A stretch of 64,000 nucleotides of DNA from Cerrena zonata (taxonomy: Eukaryota > Basidiomycota > Agaricomycetes > Polyporales > Cerrenaceae). How positions within the stretch are numbered: the stretch's first letter is position 1; each line of letters opens with the position of its first letter. The stretch spans positions 124,001-188,000 of the forward strand of contig JASBNA010000050.1 in assembly GCA_038087015.1 (NCBI GenBank). The letters run 5' to 3'. Below, in pieces: positions 24,175-36,376 of this stretch. The translations under genes and the position numbers were made by a program. Below the pieces are notes generated by a model, which worked only from the letters and a program-made list of their open reading frames with translations, was not told the DNA's origin and did no database searches.

Positions 24175-24741
24175 ATGCCACAAGATCAGCCTACGTTCTT
24201 GACTGGCGATTTCGTGATCTCCGCTGGATCAGTGCTCTTTCGCCGTGTACCCAACGATTCTAAAGAGTTGCAAGTGTGTCTCATACACACACCTCGTAAC
24301 AGCTGGCTCCTACCGAAAGGCCGCAAAGACGCCGGAGAAAGTATGGAAGCGGCAGCGATCAGGGAGACATACGAAGAAACAGGATACGTATGTGAACTTG
24401 TCCCGGTACGGATGCCTACAAGGGCCACAGCGCCTGGAGATGGTAGAAATACCGTTACGATTCGAGATAACATCATAGAACCGATTGCTATCGCTACAAG
24501 AGATGTGGTCCGTGGAACAGTGAAGAAATTTATCTGGTGGTTTATTGCGAGGGTGAAGGAAGGTCATGGCGAGAAAGTTGAAGGAACCCAGATGGCAAAC
24601 GAGTCCTATGAAAGTCATTTCTTCGATATTGGAGATGCCTTGACTCGGCTGTCTTTCGCGGCAGATCGGGATATTGTTACTTTGGCAGTACAGATTGTTG
24701 AAGACACGGAAAAGAAGCTAGAACGAGATGTCATATTTTGA
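24175..24741 (+). CDS. Nudix hydrolase
   Basis: A single-exon gene of 188 residues. The Nudix box is complete at residues 49-71: GRKDAGE, then seven residues, then RETYEETGY, giving the metal-binding GX5EX7REUXEEXGU pattern. It is preceded by the family's usual SAGSVLFRR strand and WLLPKGR. Enzymes with this box hydrolyse a nucleoside diphosphate linked to another group. The short protein and the 'WLLPKGR' context resemble fungal diphosphoinositol-polyphosphate/diadenosine-polyphosphate hydrolases, but the substrate cannot be fixed from sequence alone. It is one of the few intronless genes here. Confidence 0.9.
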   Translation: MPQDQPTFLTGDFVISAGSVLFRRVPNDSKELQVCLIHTPRNSWLLPKGRKDAGESMEAAAIRETYEETGYVCELVPVRMPTRATAPGDGRNTVTIRDNIIEPIAIATRDVVRGTVKKFIWWFIARVKEGHGEKVEGTQMANESYESHFFDIGDALTRLSFAADRDIVTLAVQIVEDTEKKLERDVIF

Positions 24742-25262
24742 CTATTGCATTATTATGTTGTTTGTTGGAATGGATTTAATGGACAGATCCCAAGATATTC
24801 ACGGTGTGGCCGTCCGAATCAGGGATTGAAATTAACATATGCCGAACGGCTAATCTGAATCGATAAGATAAGCGAGAGAAACTAATCTAGCCGATAAATC
24901 AGAAGAATTGGACTCGCAGCCTCAGTGACACCGTCATCTTGGCTTTTACCTTCATGTATGACTTCAGAACGGAGGGCTATTTCGAGTCACTTCTCGGGTT
25001 CACTCCAACCACATATGATAGCAAGCAAAATCAAGTACTCCCCGATCTCCTGGCACTGATGTGTCATGTGGTTAACCGCTGTCAGCCTCTCGTTACCTCT
25101 CGGAGACCGGAAGATGGTGGATCATTACATGTAAGTAGAAGAACTTTAATGGACAGGACCATGTTGCGCTATATGCAAAATTAACTCCATATCAGTGGAC
25201 CCGTAGAGCACCTGATGCGTTTTTGGCAATCTGAAAGGTTTTAAGTATATGCCGTACAGTGG
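24742..25262. other. Intergenic, no gene seen
   Basis: An 81-codon open frame at 24939-25184 has no recognised motif and no conserved neighbour relation. I treat the stretch as the 3' flank of the Nudix gene and the promoter region of the GH5 gene. Confidence 0.4.
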
Positions 25263-25269
25263 TATAAAA
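25263..25269 (+). promoter_or_regulatory. TATA box of the secreted GH5 gene
   Basis: TATAAAA lies 44 bp before the ATG at 25313, a typical distance for a strongly regulated secreted-enzyme gene with a short leader. Confidence 0.55.
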
Positions 25270-25312
25270 GTTAGGATGTGCTCAAGTTACATCTCTTCTC
25301 TAGTATGCAGAC

Positions 25313-27109
25313 ATGCTCCCTCTTATTCTACCATTTTTGATCCTTCTGTTATCTTCGACTCTCTCTGAAGCCAATGATTTTGCTGGCGCGAACTCGTATT
25401 ACTTGTACGCTACCTCAGTAAGTCTTTATTTTGAAATCCGGATCTCCACATTATCACCAATACCTTTTCTCAAGCAACCCGATAGACTTGCGGTCTTAGA
25501 TGCAATGAAAAGTGCGAATATGAAACGTAAGTCTGCTAGGTGATAATGAAATCCGTAAGACTAAATGTTGCGAGCTAGTCTTGCGTATTTTCATCACCAA
25601 GGTCGATGCCGGCACAAAGGGTTCCTCTGCAGCTGCCGTAAATGATCTTGAGACTGTTGCCGGTAGGCTGGAGCGTATTCTCTAATCCTCCCTCTCGTTT
25701 GACTAACCTACGTGAAGTGGGTTCGTACGATGTCAATATTTTACACCAGATTGATCAACTAGCTATGGAGGCCCACGCTCGTGGTGAGTAATTCACTTCG
25801 GCTAAGGATACATTGGCAAACTAAACAACCGATCAGACATTAAGCTAGTGATTGCAATGCACGACAGGTATGGAATGAGTATAACACTTACAAGTATCTA
25901 TTTCATATATATTTATCAGATATTCATTGGGTTGTTGGCAAACCGATGCTTATGTGGCGAAATACAATTTACCGAGAACGAATTGTGTGGATGGTGTTCC
26001 TGATTCTACGACGTTCTATACCAATGCGAACGCGATAAAAGATGTGAGCTCCCTGACTTAACTTCTATCTATGATCTGCGACCCTGACCTATCTTTGATA
26101 CTCCAGTTTGACAACCGATTGAGGTTTATCCTGAACTTCCAGTCGCCTAATTTTGGAGTTCCATGGCACCAACTTTCCGGTATGATGTGTCTGCCTATCG
26201 AGCTCTGTCTCAGTGGATAGCCTAACAACGAACGACTAGACGCAATATTTGCATTCGAGATTCAAAACGAAGGCATGTCGTTCATCGCAGTTCCAGGTTA
26301 GAATTTCAACTCATCACTTCGTGACAGGAATGGGTCATATGAACCAAGTCGCTCCTAATTGGTGGTATGTGGATATGTCACACGTTGCTAACATACATGA
26401 AATATCAGTTCTGTCGGGATCTGCAGGTGTGACCGTGCCGATACGATCCGTGGCGTTTTGGGGTCAAGCGGCATCCAGATCTCTACCGGAGGCGGAACTG
26501 ATCTACCCACCTCATTGCAGTCTCAATTCTTCAGGTACGTACTGCACTTATGCAATTATCCTAATTTTACCCTGAGTCTTCCTATCGACAGCTGTCAAAA
26601 CCTTCAGATCATTGCTTTACACGACTATAACCTGGACACATCTTATGTTGCTAGCCATGTTGACGCCGCAAAGCCGCTGGCGTTGCAGTCTGGAAAACGA
26701 CTTCTGTACGAAGAGTTCGGTGCTAATGGAAGCAATAAGCAATCCCAAATACAATCCATTACAAATCTTCTTATCTCGGTCTGTCATTCTCATCCTTCTC
26801 TATCATATTCAATACTAATGTTTATCTGCTTGTCAGACTGGCGTTCCCTGGATGTATTGGGAGGCACGTAGGAACCCCACTCACCATCGGCCTGGACCGG
26901 TTACTAATACATGAATGTAGGTCACTAATCCGGGGAAGGGAGCTACAGACTACGAGGTAATACCGAAGTCGGACAACCATCTCGAATCTCATTGACAGAT
27001 CCTGTGACTATAGGTTTGGACCGATGAACCATCCTGGGGTACACTAAAGTCTCAATCCCTCGTTACGCACCAACAAGGTGGGGAGTTTGGTTGGAATGAA
27101 ATAGACTGA
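25313..27109 (+). CDS. Secreted glycoside hydrolase family 5 (mannanase-like)
   Basis: About 14 exons encode roughly 360 residues. Residues 1-20 form a signal peptide (MLPLILPFLILLLSSTLSEA). The mature part reads DFAGANSYYLYA, then LLRIFITKVD, VGSYDVNILHQIDQL, IKLVIAMHDRYSLGCWQTDAY, FAFEIQNEGM (general acid Glu after Asn), WWCDRADTIRG, IALHDYNLD, LLYEEFGANG (candidate nucleophile Glu) and GVPWMYWE. This order is that of GH5 endo-beta-mannanase-like secreted fungal enzymes acting on plant or fungal polysaccharide; the exact substrate is inferred. The usual NEP reads NEG here. One intron, after MYWE (26864-26920), has a GC donor (gag|gcacgt). I could not confirm the exact frame of the last few codons. 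Confidence 0.8.
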
Positions 27110-27844
27110 GTCAGTGTAGGCTGTGTATTGCGGTATGCAACATATCTCGGTGCCGCATGGGTCTCTTGCTATCGTTCCTACCTGCCCTGCACAATCCAAA
27201 GCGCTTGTCACAGCTATGGAAAGGATGTGAGAGCACCATTCCGGTGCTCCCTGTCATGTAACGAATATTTCGAATACCAAACAACGTCGGGATGCTCGAG
27301 ACGATGAAATTTTTATTGCCTGAACTTTGCGCGCTCCTTTTGACAGGTATGGCATGCTAGCCGTTACCAGGTATCAGACCGCAATCAACGATCGATATCA
27401 GTGTGAGGGACACGGCCACCTGGGCGGTGGAACTGTGTAAACACTTCTATTTGCTTATATCAGGCTAGGACAAGAGCGTCAATCCATCAGACCAACTATC
27501 CGGCTACGGTGGGTTTCTCTCACCCAAACCAACACCAACATCCTTATAACCTCTTCCATCCTGCGTCCACGACCTGAGGGTCGCGAATGCCTCGCAAGCA
27601 GGTTACTTGGAGCTATTCATTCCAACTCGCCTGTAGGGTTGGCTCAAGGATACCTGTGGTATGTCATCTCACCCTTAGCGTGTGAAGAGGGAAATGAACG
27701 AACCTTACTTTAATTCAATTAATTATAGACCACTTGAGGTTTCGAACAGGGTCTATCTCGACTTCAGTTCAGTTTCTTTGTGCACCTTCGTCAGTTAATA
27801 TTTATCGTCGCTGCGTGGAACGCGGTAGTCGACGTCCCCTCGTT
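27110..27844. other. Intergenic between GH5 and TKL kinase
   Basis: No gene recognised. An open frame from 27734 enters the kinase gene in frame and could add 37 residues, but its sequence looks non-coding. Confidence 0.4.
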
Positions 27845-29875
27845 ATGTTTCGATCGACGCTGGCCTCGTCATCTGCTGCACAGACCTCTATAACAGCGTT
27901 TACTGATGGCGACGTGTACAAAAATCAAAGTGGAGCCCCTGGAATCAAGAAGACTAGAAGCTTGCGGGAAGCCATCACCGCTTCCGTTGGAAACCTCTTC
28001 GATTCTGGGAAGACAGGGAAGAAAGAGAGACATCTTTCTGAACCTATCCCAAGATCCATATTCTCTGCTATCGCATTGAAACAACGCGCCAGTGCACCTG
28101 CTACCCTAAACACTGATGAAGTCAACCCAGACTCACACCTACTACGCATGATTCAACAGGCCTGTTACATGTCCGATACACAAGGAAGTCTTACTAAGCC
28201 TACGCGGAGAACCGGCGATTGACACGCTGCTACTGATGCAGAAGGTGAGTATTTCGATAGTCTAACGTTCTGTATGCAACCTACTGACACAAATTGTTAG
28301 ATCTTAGATGACCCGAGTGAACATGGTCTTGAAGCTCATCGGTACACTTTGCGGCGTTTTCTTATCAGACTTTCTCGTGACTCCGGATTCCTCCCCTCGT
28401 CCCTCTTTCTTAATGCGGTCGTTGACATCGATAGGGATCCTTTTGGAGGCGGAGCCTTTGCCGACATTTTCCTGGCGAAACACAATGGGAAAGCAGTCGC
28501 TCTCAAAAGACTACGCATGTTCCAATACTCTACAGATCAGCAGAAAAAGGACCATGTCAAGGTACGTTCTCGTGTAAGAACGGCAGGAAATTTGACCAAA
28601 CCCCATGATATCACAGAACTTCTTCAGAGAGGCATTAATGTGGAGACAACTCAGTCACCCTCATATATTGCCCTTTCTCGGCGTCGATAAAGTTACGTTC
28701 CCTGGACATTTCTGTATGGTTGCACCCTTTATGCAGAACGGCAACATCATACAATGCGCTGAGTATTTTTTACAAATCGGCGCTGATGTCCCCCGGGAAC
28801 CATGGGTGTGTACCCTCAATATTTTCTCGAATTTTCTTATCTCATCTTTATCAGCTTCTCGAGATTGGGAAAGGACTGCAATACCTACACGAGGAACAAT
28901 TGGTACACGGTGACTTACGAGGGGTGAGTCCTAAAGATAATATCTTCCGCTAAAGTTTTGAGGTGACTAAATACGCGTAGGCAAATATCCTTATTGACGA
29001 AGACCTCCACGTTAGACTTGCTGATTTCGGTGTAGCTGTGCTCGCAGACGCAAGTTCGTCAAGCGGAATCAGTACCCGATCCGGAGGTGCAGCGCGTTGG
29101 TGTCCACCTGAGGTATTGAAAGGAGAACCGTCGTCTTTTGAAAGCGATATCTACGCATTTGGATGCGTCTGCATTGAAGTGAGTCTAATTTCGTGATAAT
29201 TGCATAGTGGATAGAAGTACAACTAAGTTCTCAAAACTCTAGCTCTATACTCTCGACCTCCCCTTTCCTGAACTTAACGACGCCCAAGTCGTCGCAAAGA
29301 TTCTCAAGGGCTTCCGCCCAAAACGACCTTCCCCCGAAACCGGAATACAGCTCTATATCTGGTCCCTTGCTAGACGTTGCTGGACAGTCAAGTCCAGCCG
29401 ACCCGATATCGCAAACGTCATCGACTCACTCGCGAACCAACGTATCATTCCTTTGACAGTACCACCACGCAGCCCGCCCGCATCACCCAAACGGGTTTAC
29501 CGTCACCATGCGAGCTCACCTTCTAATACAACCCTAGCTGAATTGGCCGAGCTTGCAACCTCGGACGATGGTCATTCGTTTTCCATTGCCAGTACGCCTT
29601 CTGCTCTTTCGCCTTTTTTCCCACCCTCTTTGGACCATTCGCCAAAATCTATTGATTTCGTCAAACATGGACGTTCACGTTCCACTTCCCCCAGAGAGGG
29701 TTCGTCCCCTCCGCGTGCAGGGGTTCCTCGCATGCATGGGCCCTACGCGGGGCCAGCATATTCACGCACACCTCAGATTTCTCCAGGAGGGTCGTCTGAA
29801 GAATTCGAGATTGTGTCGCCGAGATCCTCGTTCGAAACAGACGAATCCAACGTTTTCCATCCTGTCGTTCTGTAA
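27845..29875 (+). CDS. TKL-type protein kinase, with a probable one-base frameshift
   Basis: Exons: 27845-28244, 28301-28561, 28617-28805, 28855-28923, 28981-29178, 29243-29875. After a Ser/Lys-rich N-terminus comes a tyrosine-kinase-like domain: FGGGAFADIFLA (glycine loop), AVALKRL (ATP Lys), FFREALMWRQLSHPHILPFLG, LVHGDLRGANILID, LADFGVAVL, WCPPEVLKGE, YAFGCVCIE, RCWTVKSSRPDI. The catalytic HRD is HGD, common in the basidiomycete TKL expansion. A Ser/Pro-rich tail of about 150 residues ends at the stop. In the first exon the frame breaks at about 28193: the frame ending DTQGSL must shift by one base to continue as LSLRGEPAIDTLLLMQK, which is in phase with the kinase exons. This may be a real lesion or a sequence error. 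Confidence 0.75.
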
Positions 29876-30784
29876 CCATACACTCCTGGGGCAACACACT
29901 ACTATTCTTCTTCATACCCTCCCACACAATCTTCTTACGCCATATTTCTCCACATCCTCTTGACTAGATCCATAGTCACCTACGACTCTCATCTGACATC
30001 CCTATATATGTAGCGTTGGCTTATAGATCGCCCCTCAGGGGAATTTTTTGTATTTCCAATGAGATCGGAGATACTGTACCTTTCGATATTCATTCATTCT
30101 TCGTTCTTCCTTTTTACTTTGGACTTACATTACCCATCATCATTGTACAGTAACACTGCATGAGCTATTTCCTCTCAATGTTTTTTTTTTTGCTTTAGTA
30201 GGATTTCATACTCATGATACTATTCCTATACCGAATATGATTACGCATAATCTCGGCAGATGATCCCCATTTATACGTCCACAAATATAGAACAAGAGGG
30301 AGAATTCACAGGAATTGACCGAGGAGATGCCACGTGTGAAGGACTCGGGTGTTCTGATGCTTCCGTCATATCCGGAGGGAAGTGGGGAAAGAACGCCAGA
30401 GTCGGAGAAGGAAAGATGCTAGCCACGATGAGTAACGTTCGTGCTCAAGTCCTTTCTTTTCCCATTCTCTCCTAGCGTCGCTCTTATCTCGCCGATATCA
30501 ACGCACACGCAGCGCAAGTCTCACATCGGACGCCCTCGTATTTGACTGTGCACCTGCTTCGCACATAAACTGTGCCTCCTGGGACTGGCGCGCTCATACC
30601 CGCGTTTGCCATTGACAACCCCATTGCCCTGCGTTTGTCAACTTCCTCTTCCCCATACTTATTACCAGCCGGGACAGAATATGTCCATGTCTGTTATCCT
30701 CTACGCCCCTCACCACCAAAGTCTATGATATCTATTTTATAAGCTCTACTTAGCCTCCCTAACTCTGAGCCTATCGTCGCCACC
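29876..30784. other. Intergenic, divergent flanks of kinase and NT-C2 genes
   Basis: Contains an 11-base T run at about 30181-30191 and pyrimidine-rich leader sequence before 30785 (gtcgccaccatgg, a strong start context). No coding feature is supported. Confidence 0.5.
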
Positions 30785-32637
30785 ATGGCTCGCACAGTCG
30801 TCCCCGCGCCGATACCCTCACGATCCAATACCACCGCCTCCTCCTCTTCCTCATCGAGTAACGATGTCACTCCAAACCACAGTCATCATCACGGCTTCCG
30901 ATCTCAGCTCGGACATCTGCTTCCTCGGCATGCTCTCTTCCAAGTCCACCTCACTATCGAGGAACTTTCCAACGTACCACTAGTCAAGGGCCAGTTCGGT
31001 GTCAGATGGAAATTCAAGAGTGTCCAGTCGGGCTCGAGCCTGTTGTCCAAGATGAAGGCTGGGAGCGGAGGGCGGTCGACAAGTAGTGGGTCAACGAACA
31101 CAGGGGACGACGATAAGTCTATCTGGGGTGGGAAAGGGAAAGCTAAAGCCTCCCAATCGAGTCCCAGTCTACAGATGACAACCGTGTTGCCAGACAGCCA
31201 GAGTGACAAGTCCTCCGTACCTGATTCCGCTTATGCCACTCCTATCGACGAAGACCATCAGTCGATCTGGACACGCAACTCTACCAGTTCCTCCTCATCC
31301 CGTTCCTACCACCGTCATGAAAACTCGCTATCAGATTCGTTGTCACTAACCACTCCTATGCCGCCTCCCTCTGCCACACCCACGATCAAAGGTCCGATGC
31401 CGCCTCCGGACTTGCCCACAGCCACGTACTCTCATGTCGAGCCGCGAGGAATGACAGAATGGGCCCAGTTGCATAGTTACAATGCGAAATGGGACCAGAA
31501 GGTCAGTGTGGTAGTACAGATGGATGTGCACAGAGAGACAGAGGACTTGTTGCCAAATGAGTTGAAGTTGGTGGTTATGCAGGTGCGTTGTACTGGAAAT
31601 TCAAATATTGATATTAAATTGACATTAAATCCTAATTATTTGTAATGCAGAGAGTAATTTCTGGAGACCCCGATGCGCCTCAGAATCCCCGTCTAGGAGC
31701 AGTTTATCTCAACCTGGCGGAATACGCAGACGCGGGATCAGTCACCCGACGATACTTGCTTCGAGAAAGTAAAACCAACGCCACGCTGAAGGTATGTCTA
31801 TCCCCTACATACATCCACTCTGAACACTCTCCCTAACTCAAATAATAACAGTTGACAATCCACCTAACACATGTAGGAGGTGCCAAAGTCTACAAAGCAC
31901 CACCCCTCCGCAAGGGCGAAATCATGGCCGAAGTCTCCGGATTCCTCACGAACAACGACCTCTTCCGAACACGCCTCGCACGCACGTTGGATCTCTACTC
32001 TCGTGACGACCTACCTACACCTGACGACTCTGACGACCTTGCTTCCAATCGAGCTGATAATCAACTTGAATCTCTGCCACAGCGCCCTGGAATGAATAGG
32101 CTGTTCTCGCATCATACTCCATCTGGTCCAGCTGACTTTGATCGCCTTGCCTCCCTGAATGGTCTACATAACACCGAAAACCTTATCGAGGCCATCTTTA
32201 ACCCTGTGCCGACTGTTTCCAAGGAGGTGTCTCCTTTTACCTACTTCTCCCCGGCAGATGCCAATGCACGAGATGAACTGGCCCGAGACGAAGATTCCTC
32301 TAGTAAGCATTCTGCACCCCTAGGCGAGGATGAGGCTAGTCTCAGTAGTGTGAGCGGCCAAAGCCACGGTAGTGGCGGCCGAGGAGGAACAAGGAAGAAT
32401 TCCTCCCAATACGCTAGAAGCGAGCTTTCAAACACTAGTAACGAAGGTCGAGAGTTTGGTTTCAAAGACTTCTTTTCCTCGCATCACGACGACCACGGAA
32501 ACGGGACCTCAAAAGCACACTGGTGGCAGAAAATGGGCGGTTCGAGAAGTCGACCTGGGACACCGAATCTCGGGACAGTGGGGATGAAGAAATTGTTTGG
32601 GGCTAGCTCGACTAGGCTGCCTTTGGAAGTGGAATAG
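30785..32637 (+). CDS. NT-C2 domain protein (EEIG1/EHBP1-type N-terminal C2)
   Basis: Three exons (30785-31582, 31651-31791, 31852-32637) join to about 574 residues. After a Ser-rich leader, residues about 40-75 (HALFQVHLTIEELSNVPLVKGQFGVRWKFK) begin an N-terminal C2 domain. A long Ser/Asp/Pro insertion follows (about residues 80-220). The domain resumes with YNAKWDQKVSVVVQM, LKLVVMQ, LGAVYLNLAEYAD, TRRYLLRESKTNATLKLTI, the usual order of NT-C2 proteins. The C-terminal 200 residues are acidic/Ser-rich and look disordered. NT-C2 proteins bind membranes or Rab-type partners in trafficking and cytoskeletal linkage; that role here is inferred from the family. All junctions keep phase. Confidence 0.85.
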
Positions 32638-32639
32638 AT

Positions 32640-33190
32640 CCCACGATTGTGGATACGATATTGTCCGTTTTATTTCTTGTGTTTTGTGTGTTATGTTTTG
32701 TGTTTTTTGCTCTCTCGGCTCGGTATCTTGGAAATGGGCTCAGGAATTCCTTCTTCTCAACCTTTCGCGTTCGTTTTCATCTTTTCCTTCCTTTTCACAC
32801 TCATACAAGCAACCACAGAGATAATTTATCACAATCCTCCTCGTTTTTCTCCCATTCGTTCTCAATCTACTTACGCTTTTCCTCTTCGGGGTTCCCAACT
32901 CGTATTTATCATTTTCGCCCGTCCTTATCCTTTCCCTTCGACGCGGCACTTCACGATATCCCTTGCACCTCTTCTCTCATTTCCGTTTTCGACAAAATTC
33001 CCCCTCCTCCCGTTATCACCCATACTTCCCAGAACTGACATTATCATATCACTCAAGTGTAGACTCTGGTTTCCATCCACGAACCGGCTTTCTCCCTCTC
33101 CCTCTTCCTTTTTTATCCCTCTTTTTTTTGGTTCTTTCTCTTGTGTCATTTTTTACGAAAAAGTGCACCCGACCCACCCAATCACGCTGA
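32640..33190 (+). other. Pyrimidine-rich 3' flank of the NT-C2 gene
   Basis: About 550 bp with strong plus-strand C/T bias (runs such as cttttccttccttttc and tttctccctctccctcttcc). Long open frames occur in all three plus frames because of the bias; none looks like a protein. It could be a long 3' UTR or a structural tract. Confidence 0.55.
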
Positions 33191-34679
33191 CGACTTCATG
33201 TAACTAAACGGTTTCTTATTCTTGTTTTTTTTCTTCTGTACTGTACAACTCTGGTAATAATTGAAGGCATATAGAATAACTTACTTTCATTTGGATGATA
33301 TGACACGCACTTGGTCCTGAGTAGTTGAATATTCCGCCGTCTTTCCATACCCTTCCCAGATAAAGAGATAAAGAGATATGAGATGTTTGCGAGCTCGTAG
33401 ACCGTCACCAGTCGATGTACTCCTCAAGTTATATGCCGTCTCCATGATGGTAGGCGCATCGCGCCGTGTATTCTATTCCAGCAGAGGAAGAGGCTCTCCG
33501 AATTGCTGGTGAATGGTCAGTAGGAACCCGACAGCCTGAAGTGAGCTTAGTGTGGGTTGCTATAGCCCATCATGATAGATCAATTGCGATAGCATCTCGC
33601 TCCTTTTCTCGCTTTACGTCTGCTGTTTCCTTTACTTACTTTCGACAGTATTGTGCGGACATAGCACATCTTGGTGTCGACGCCGGGCGGGGGAGATTCA
33701 AATATAAATAGACCTCAACCAACGGTCCAGCCCCACCAATCCTACTTGTCCCGTTTTGGACTCGGCGGAGTTGCATAGCCGGCTAGTTCCGAGATTACAT
33801 CGTCATTCACACAACGTCACCGGCTGTCGCCGGTACCTCTTCCAGACTTTCCAACATACTACATGCTCAGCTTGTGCTCAGTTCAGGGTTTGAAGATCTA
33901 AAGATGTAAAACGCTGCGAGGCTCTAGTCAGCAACTCTTTGGACCTGTGATACTCATAATAGCTCGGAACCTATGCACGGCCTCACATCGATCTTGCGAT
34001 AGACTCTACGATAGTGAACATACCTTCTCGGGCATAGATCGTATGTTCATTTGCGCTATCGCAACTCAGATGGATGGGTAAGGTATGCCACTCCATACCA
34101 GCGTCCTCCAAGACACGTCTGGGGGTATCACCTGGTATACTCCTGATTGTCAACATGACAGCCTGGTCCTGAAGCACACTGGCAAGCGTTTCGACACCTC
34201 GGGCATGCTGGTCGCATGAAAGTGTGCGATGGAGACCTCATTGTCACTATTTTATGCTCTCAACGTATCCAGACTCGGGCGTATGGCTTCCAGCTGACTC
34301 GGATACGCGCCTCTTTTTACTTGGTATTCTTCCAAACTCATAGTCAGGTCAAATCAGCACCAACGATTGCACTCATTTATCGTTCTGGGGTCTTGTTAGG
34401 AAAGTCTGATGACCAGTCCACCAAAATACTGCATACAACACATCATTTCAACGCTGCTTTCATTTGGAAATGCAAGACTCGCAAGACTCCAGATCGAGAT
34501 AGTGATAATAGTGACATTGCACATCATGTGTTAACTCTTAAGCCACACATGAATGGAGTTTCGTAAAGACAGTTTCCGGGGAAATGTACACCGCTTTGGG
34601 CCGAATTCTCAGTGTCCCCTGTTCGAGCCTTTACACCCGGTCTCTTCTGCTAATTGCTTCCTGCCCCGTACTCGAAATA
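33191..34679. other. Intergenic, no gene seen
   Basis: Open frames of 81 and 116 codons (33466-33711, 34216-34566) lack motifs and are not continued across plausible introns. I see no transposon ends here. Confidence 0.4.
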
Positions 34680-36376
34680 ATGCACGTCCCTCTAGAAACT
34701 GGTTACTATAAAATCATAAACGAAGAATGGCGCAACTTCGCCGCTATGTACATTCAGAATGGTCATAAGAGCGGGATTGTTCGAGCGGAGGCCCGCATAA
34801 ACAATGCGTCAATGGAGGATGTTACGGTAGGAACATACAAAAGATATCTTACACCACTCACTTCTCACTACAACTTTTAAGTGGCACGTTCAACGCCTCA
34901 CCAACGGAAACTATTTCTTTTGTGGTGCTCGGACTCCGCAACTATATGCAGTTGCTATTCATGGTGCCGGGCCTTATGCGTCTATTGAAGTGCGACCTGA
35001 GCATCGTTCCCAGCAATGGGTAATCGATGATACGAGAGTTCAGCATAGCTATTTGTGAGTCGTTTGTTTAAATTCCTTCTGTATCTATGCAGTCCATTTG
35101 ACTGTGGCTCTTCACAGTATCAGAAAAACTGATAACCAATACATTTGGAGCTTGCCCGACGGTGAGATTGGTACTTCGGTGAGCACACACTTATTTCGTG
35201 TATATTTAGACCACCTTAATTGAACGCGGCAACTTTATCTAGGTCATTCTTGTCGAACAGGCAAACACTGGAAGGTCTCGATGGCGTTTTGAGCCAACAG
35301 CCCCCCCGTCGTCGGTTGGTGGTTCCCTCCCGTATAGTCCACCTGGTATTTCGCGGTCAGATGAGAACGATGAAACTCCTACAGTACTTAAAGGTCGTGC
35401 TGCACAAGTGTCAGGCGTAGTGGCGATTCTCAACGGGTCTAAACAGTACATGCGAGTGACGAGTAATGGCGGACTTGCTTTCAACAGTAAGCACCGTGAC
35501 GGCTACGCCCTTTTTGCAGTTCGTAACCTTGGAGGGAAGGTCTCACTTATCAGTAAGGCTCTATCAACAATCATGCACACACGTTGATTGTGCCGTAGAT
35601 GTCAAGAGTGGCAAACATGTCAACATGTACTACATCAATGATGTCATGTGCAAGGGACCAGGCGGTGGCCTCTCACTGGGTGTCTATCGTCGTCCGGATG
35701 GTCGCTACAATCTAACCATCTCGGGCTACCAAGGACAGAATGGCCAAATACACTACCTGTCCAGCGAGGTCGGGAACGCTGCGTATGGTGGATCTCTCGC
35801 CGTAAGACAATCAATAGATGATTCATGTCATCTCTCTATTGAGAAACTGTATGTTCTTAATTTTAATTCTGTTGACATCTTTTCCCTTATACACAAGACA
35901 GGATATATATTGGCTTCCGTGGCGTCATTGTATTACGCAATCGATCCAACTATTACATGAAGGTCGACAGCAACAAAGGTCTCCTTTTTGACACTCCAGT
36001 CTTGGACGAAGACGCTCGATTCATGGTTCAAGTTAGAGGACGTAAATTCTGTCTCATTGGTTCGTTTTATCCACGTCATAATAACAAAAATCTCACATAA
36101 TATGTTCCAGGAAACAACGGATGTCACCTGGGTCTGCACCTGAACGGAAACGACGCATTCGTGCGATGCGATGGAGGCGGGGAAGGTGTCGATTTTGCCA
36201 TTCACGTTCATGCAGATCAGGTCTGTCTCACCACTTCCGTACAGAAGGGGGACGGGAATGAAACACATTATCTGAGCTCCGTGGAGTCAGATAGCGGGGG
36301 ATATGGCTCACTGGAAGTTGTCCCAAACGTAAACGAGGATTGCTGGTTCCGATTCGAGAACGTCTCCAGACAGTGA
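34680..36376 (+). CDS. Three-domain beta-trefoil-like protein, I66-like N-domain
   Basis: Seven exons (34680-34826, 34882-35054, 35118-35178, 35243-35552, 35599-35848, 35902-36059, 36111-36376) join to about 454 residues. Domain 1 (about residues 1-150) matches the single-domain protein at 37006-37589 (TGYYKIIN, WHVQRLTNGNY, QQWVIDDTR, IWSLPDGEIGTS) and has introns at the same positions and phases (0, 2, 0). Domains 2 and 3 (about 185-315 and 320-454) are related to each other: each starts with an (A/V)(I/V)LxxxSxxYM(R/K)V(T/D)S strand and carries HYLSS. No signal peptide is visible, so the protein is probably cytosolic. Trefoil proteins of this kind in mushrooms are protease inhibitors or lectins; which applies here is not shown. 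Confidence 0.75.

Noticed and set aside
24939..25184. 81-codon open frame after the Nudix gene
   Set aside because: No start context, motif or conserved continuation; likely chance.
28118..28187. An intron (gtcaac ... acaag) as an alternative explanation of the frame change in the TKL kinase
   Set aside because: It would keep the frame, but it removes the smoothly continuing IQQACYMSDTQGSL segment; a single extra base near 28193 fits better. Not fully excluded.
32647..33207. Long open frames (up to 186 codons) downstream of the NT-C2 gene
   Set aside because: Produced by C/T bias in all three frames at once; sequence is Ser/Phe/Leu/Pro filler without domain.
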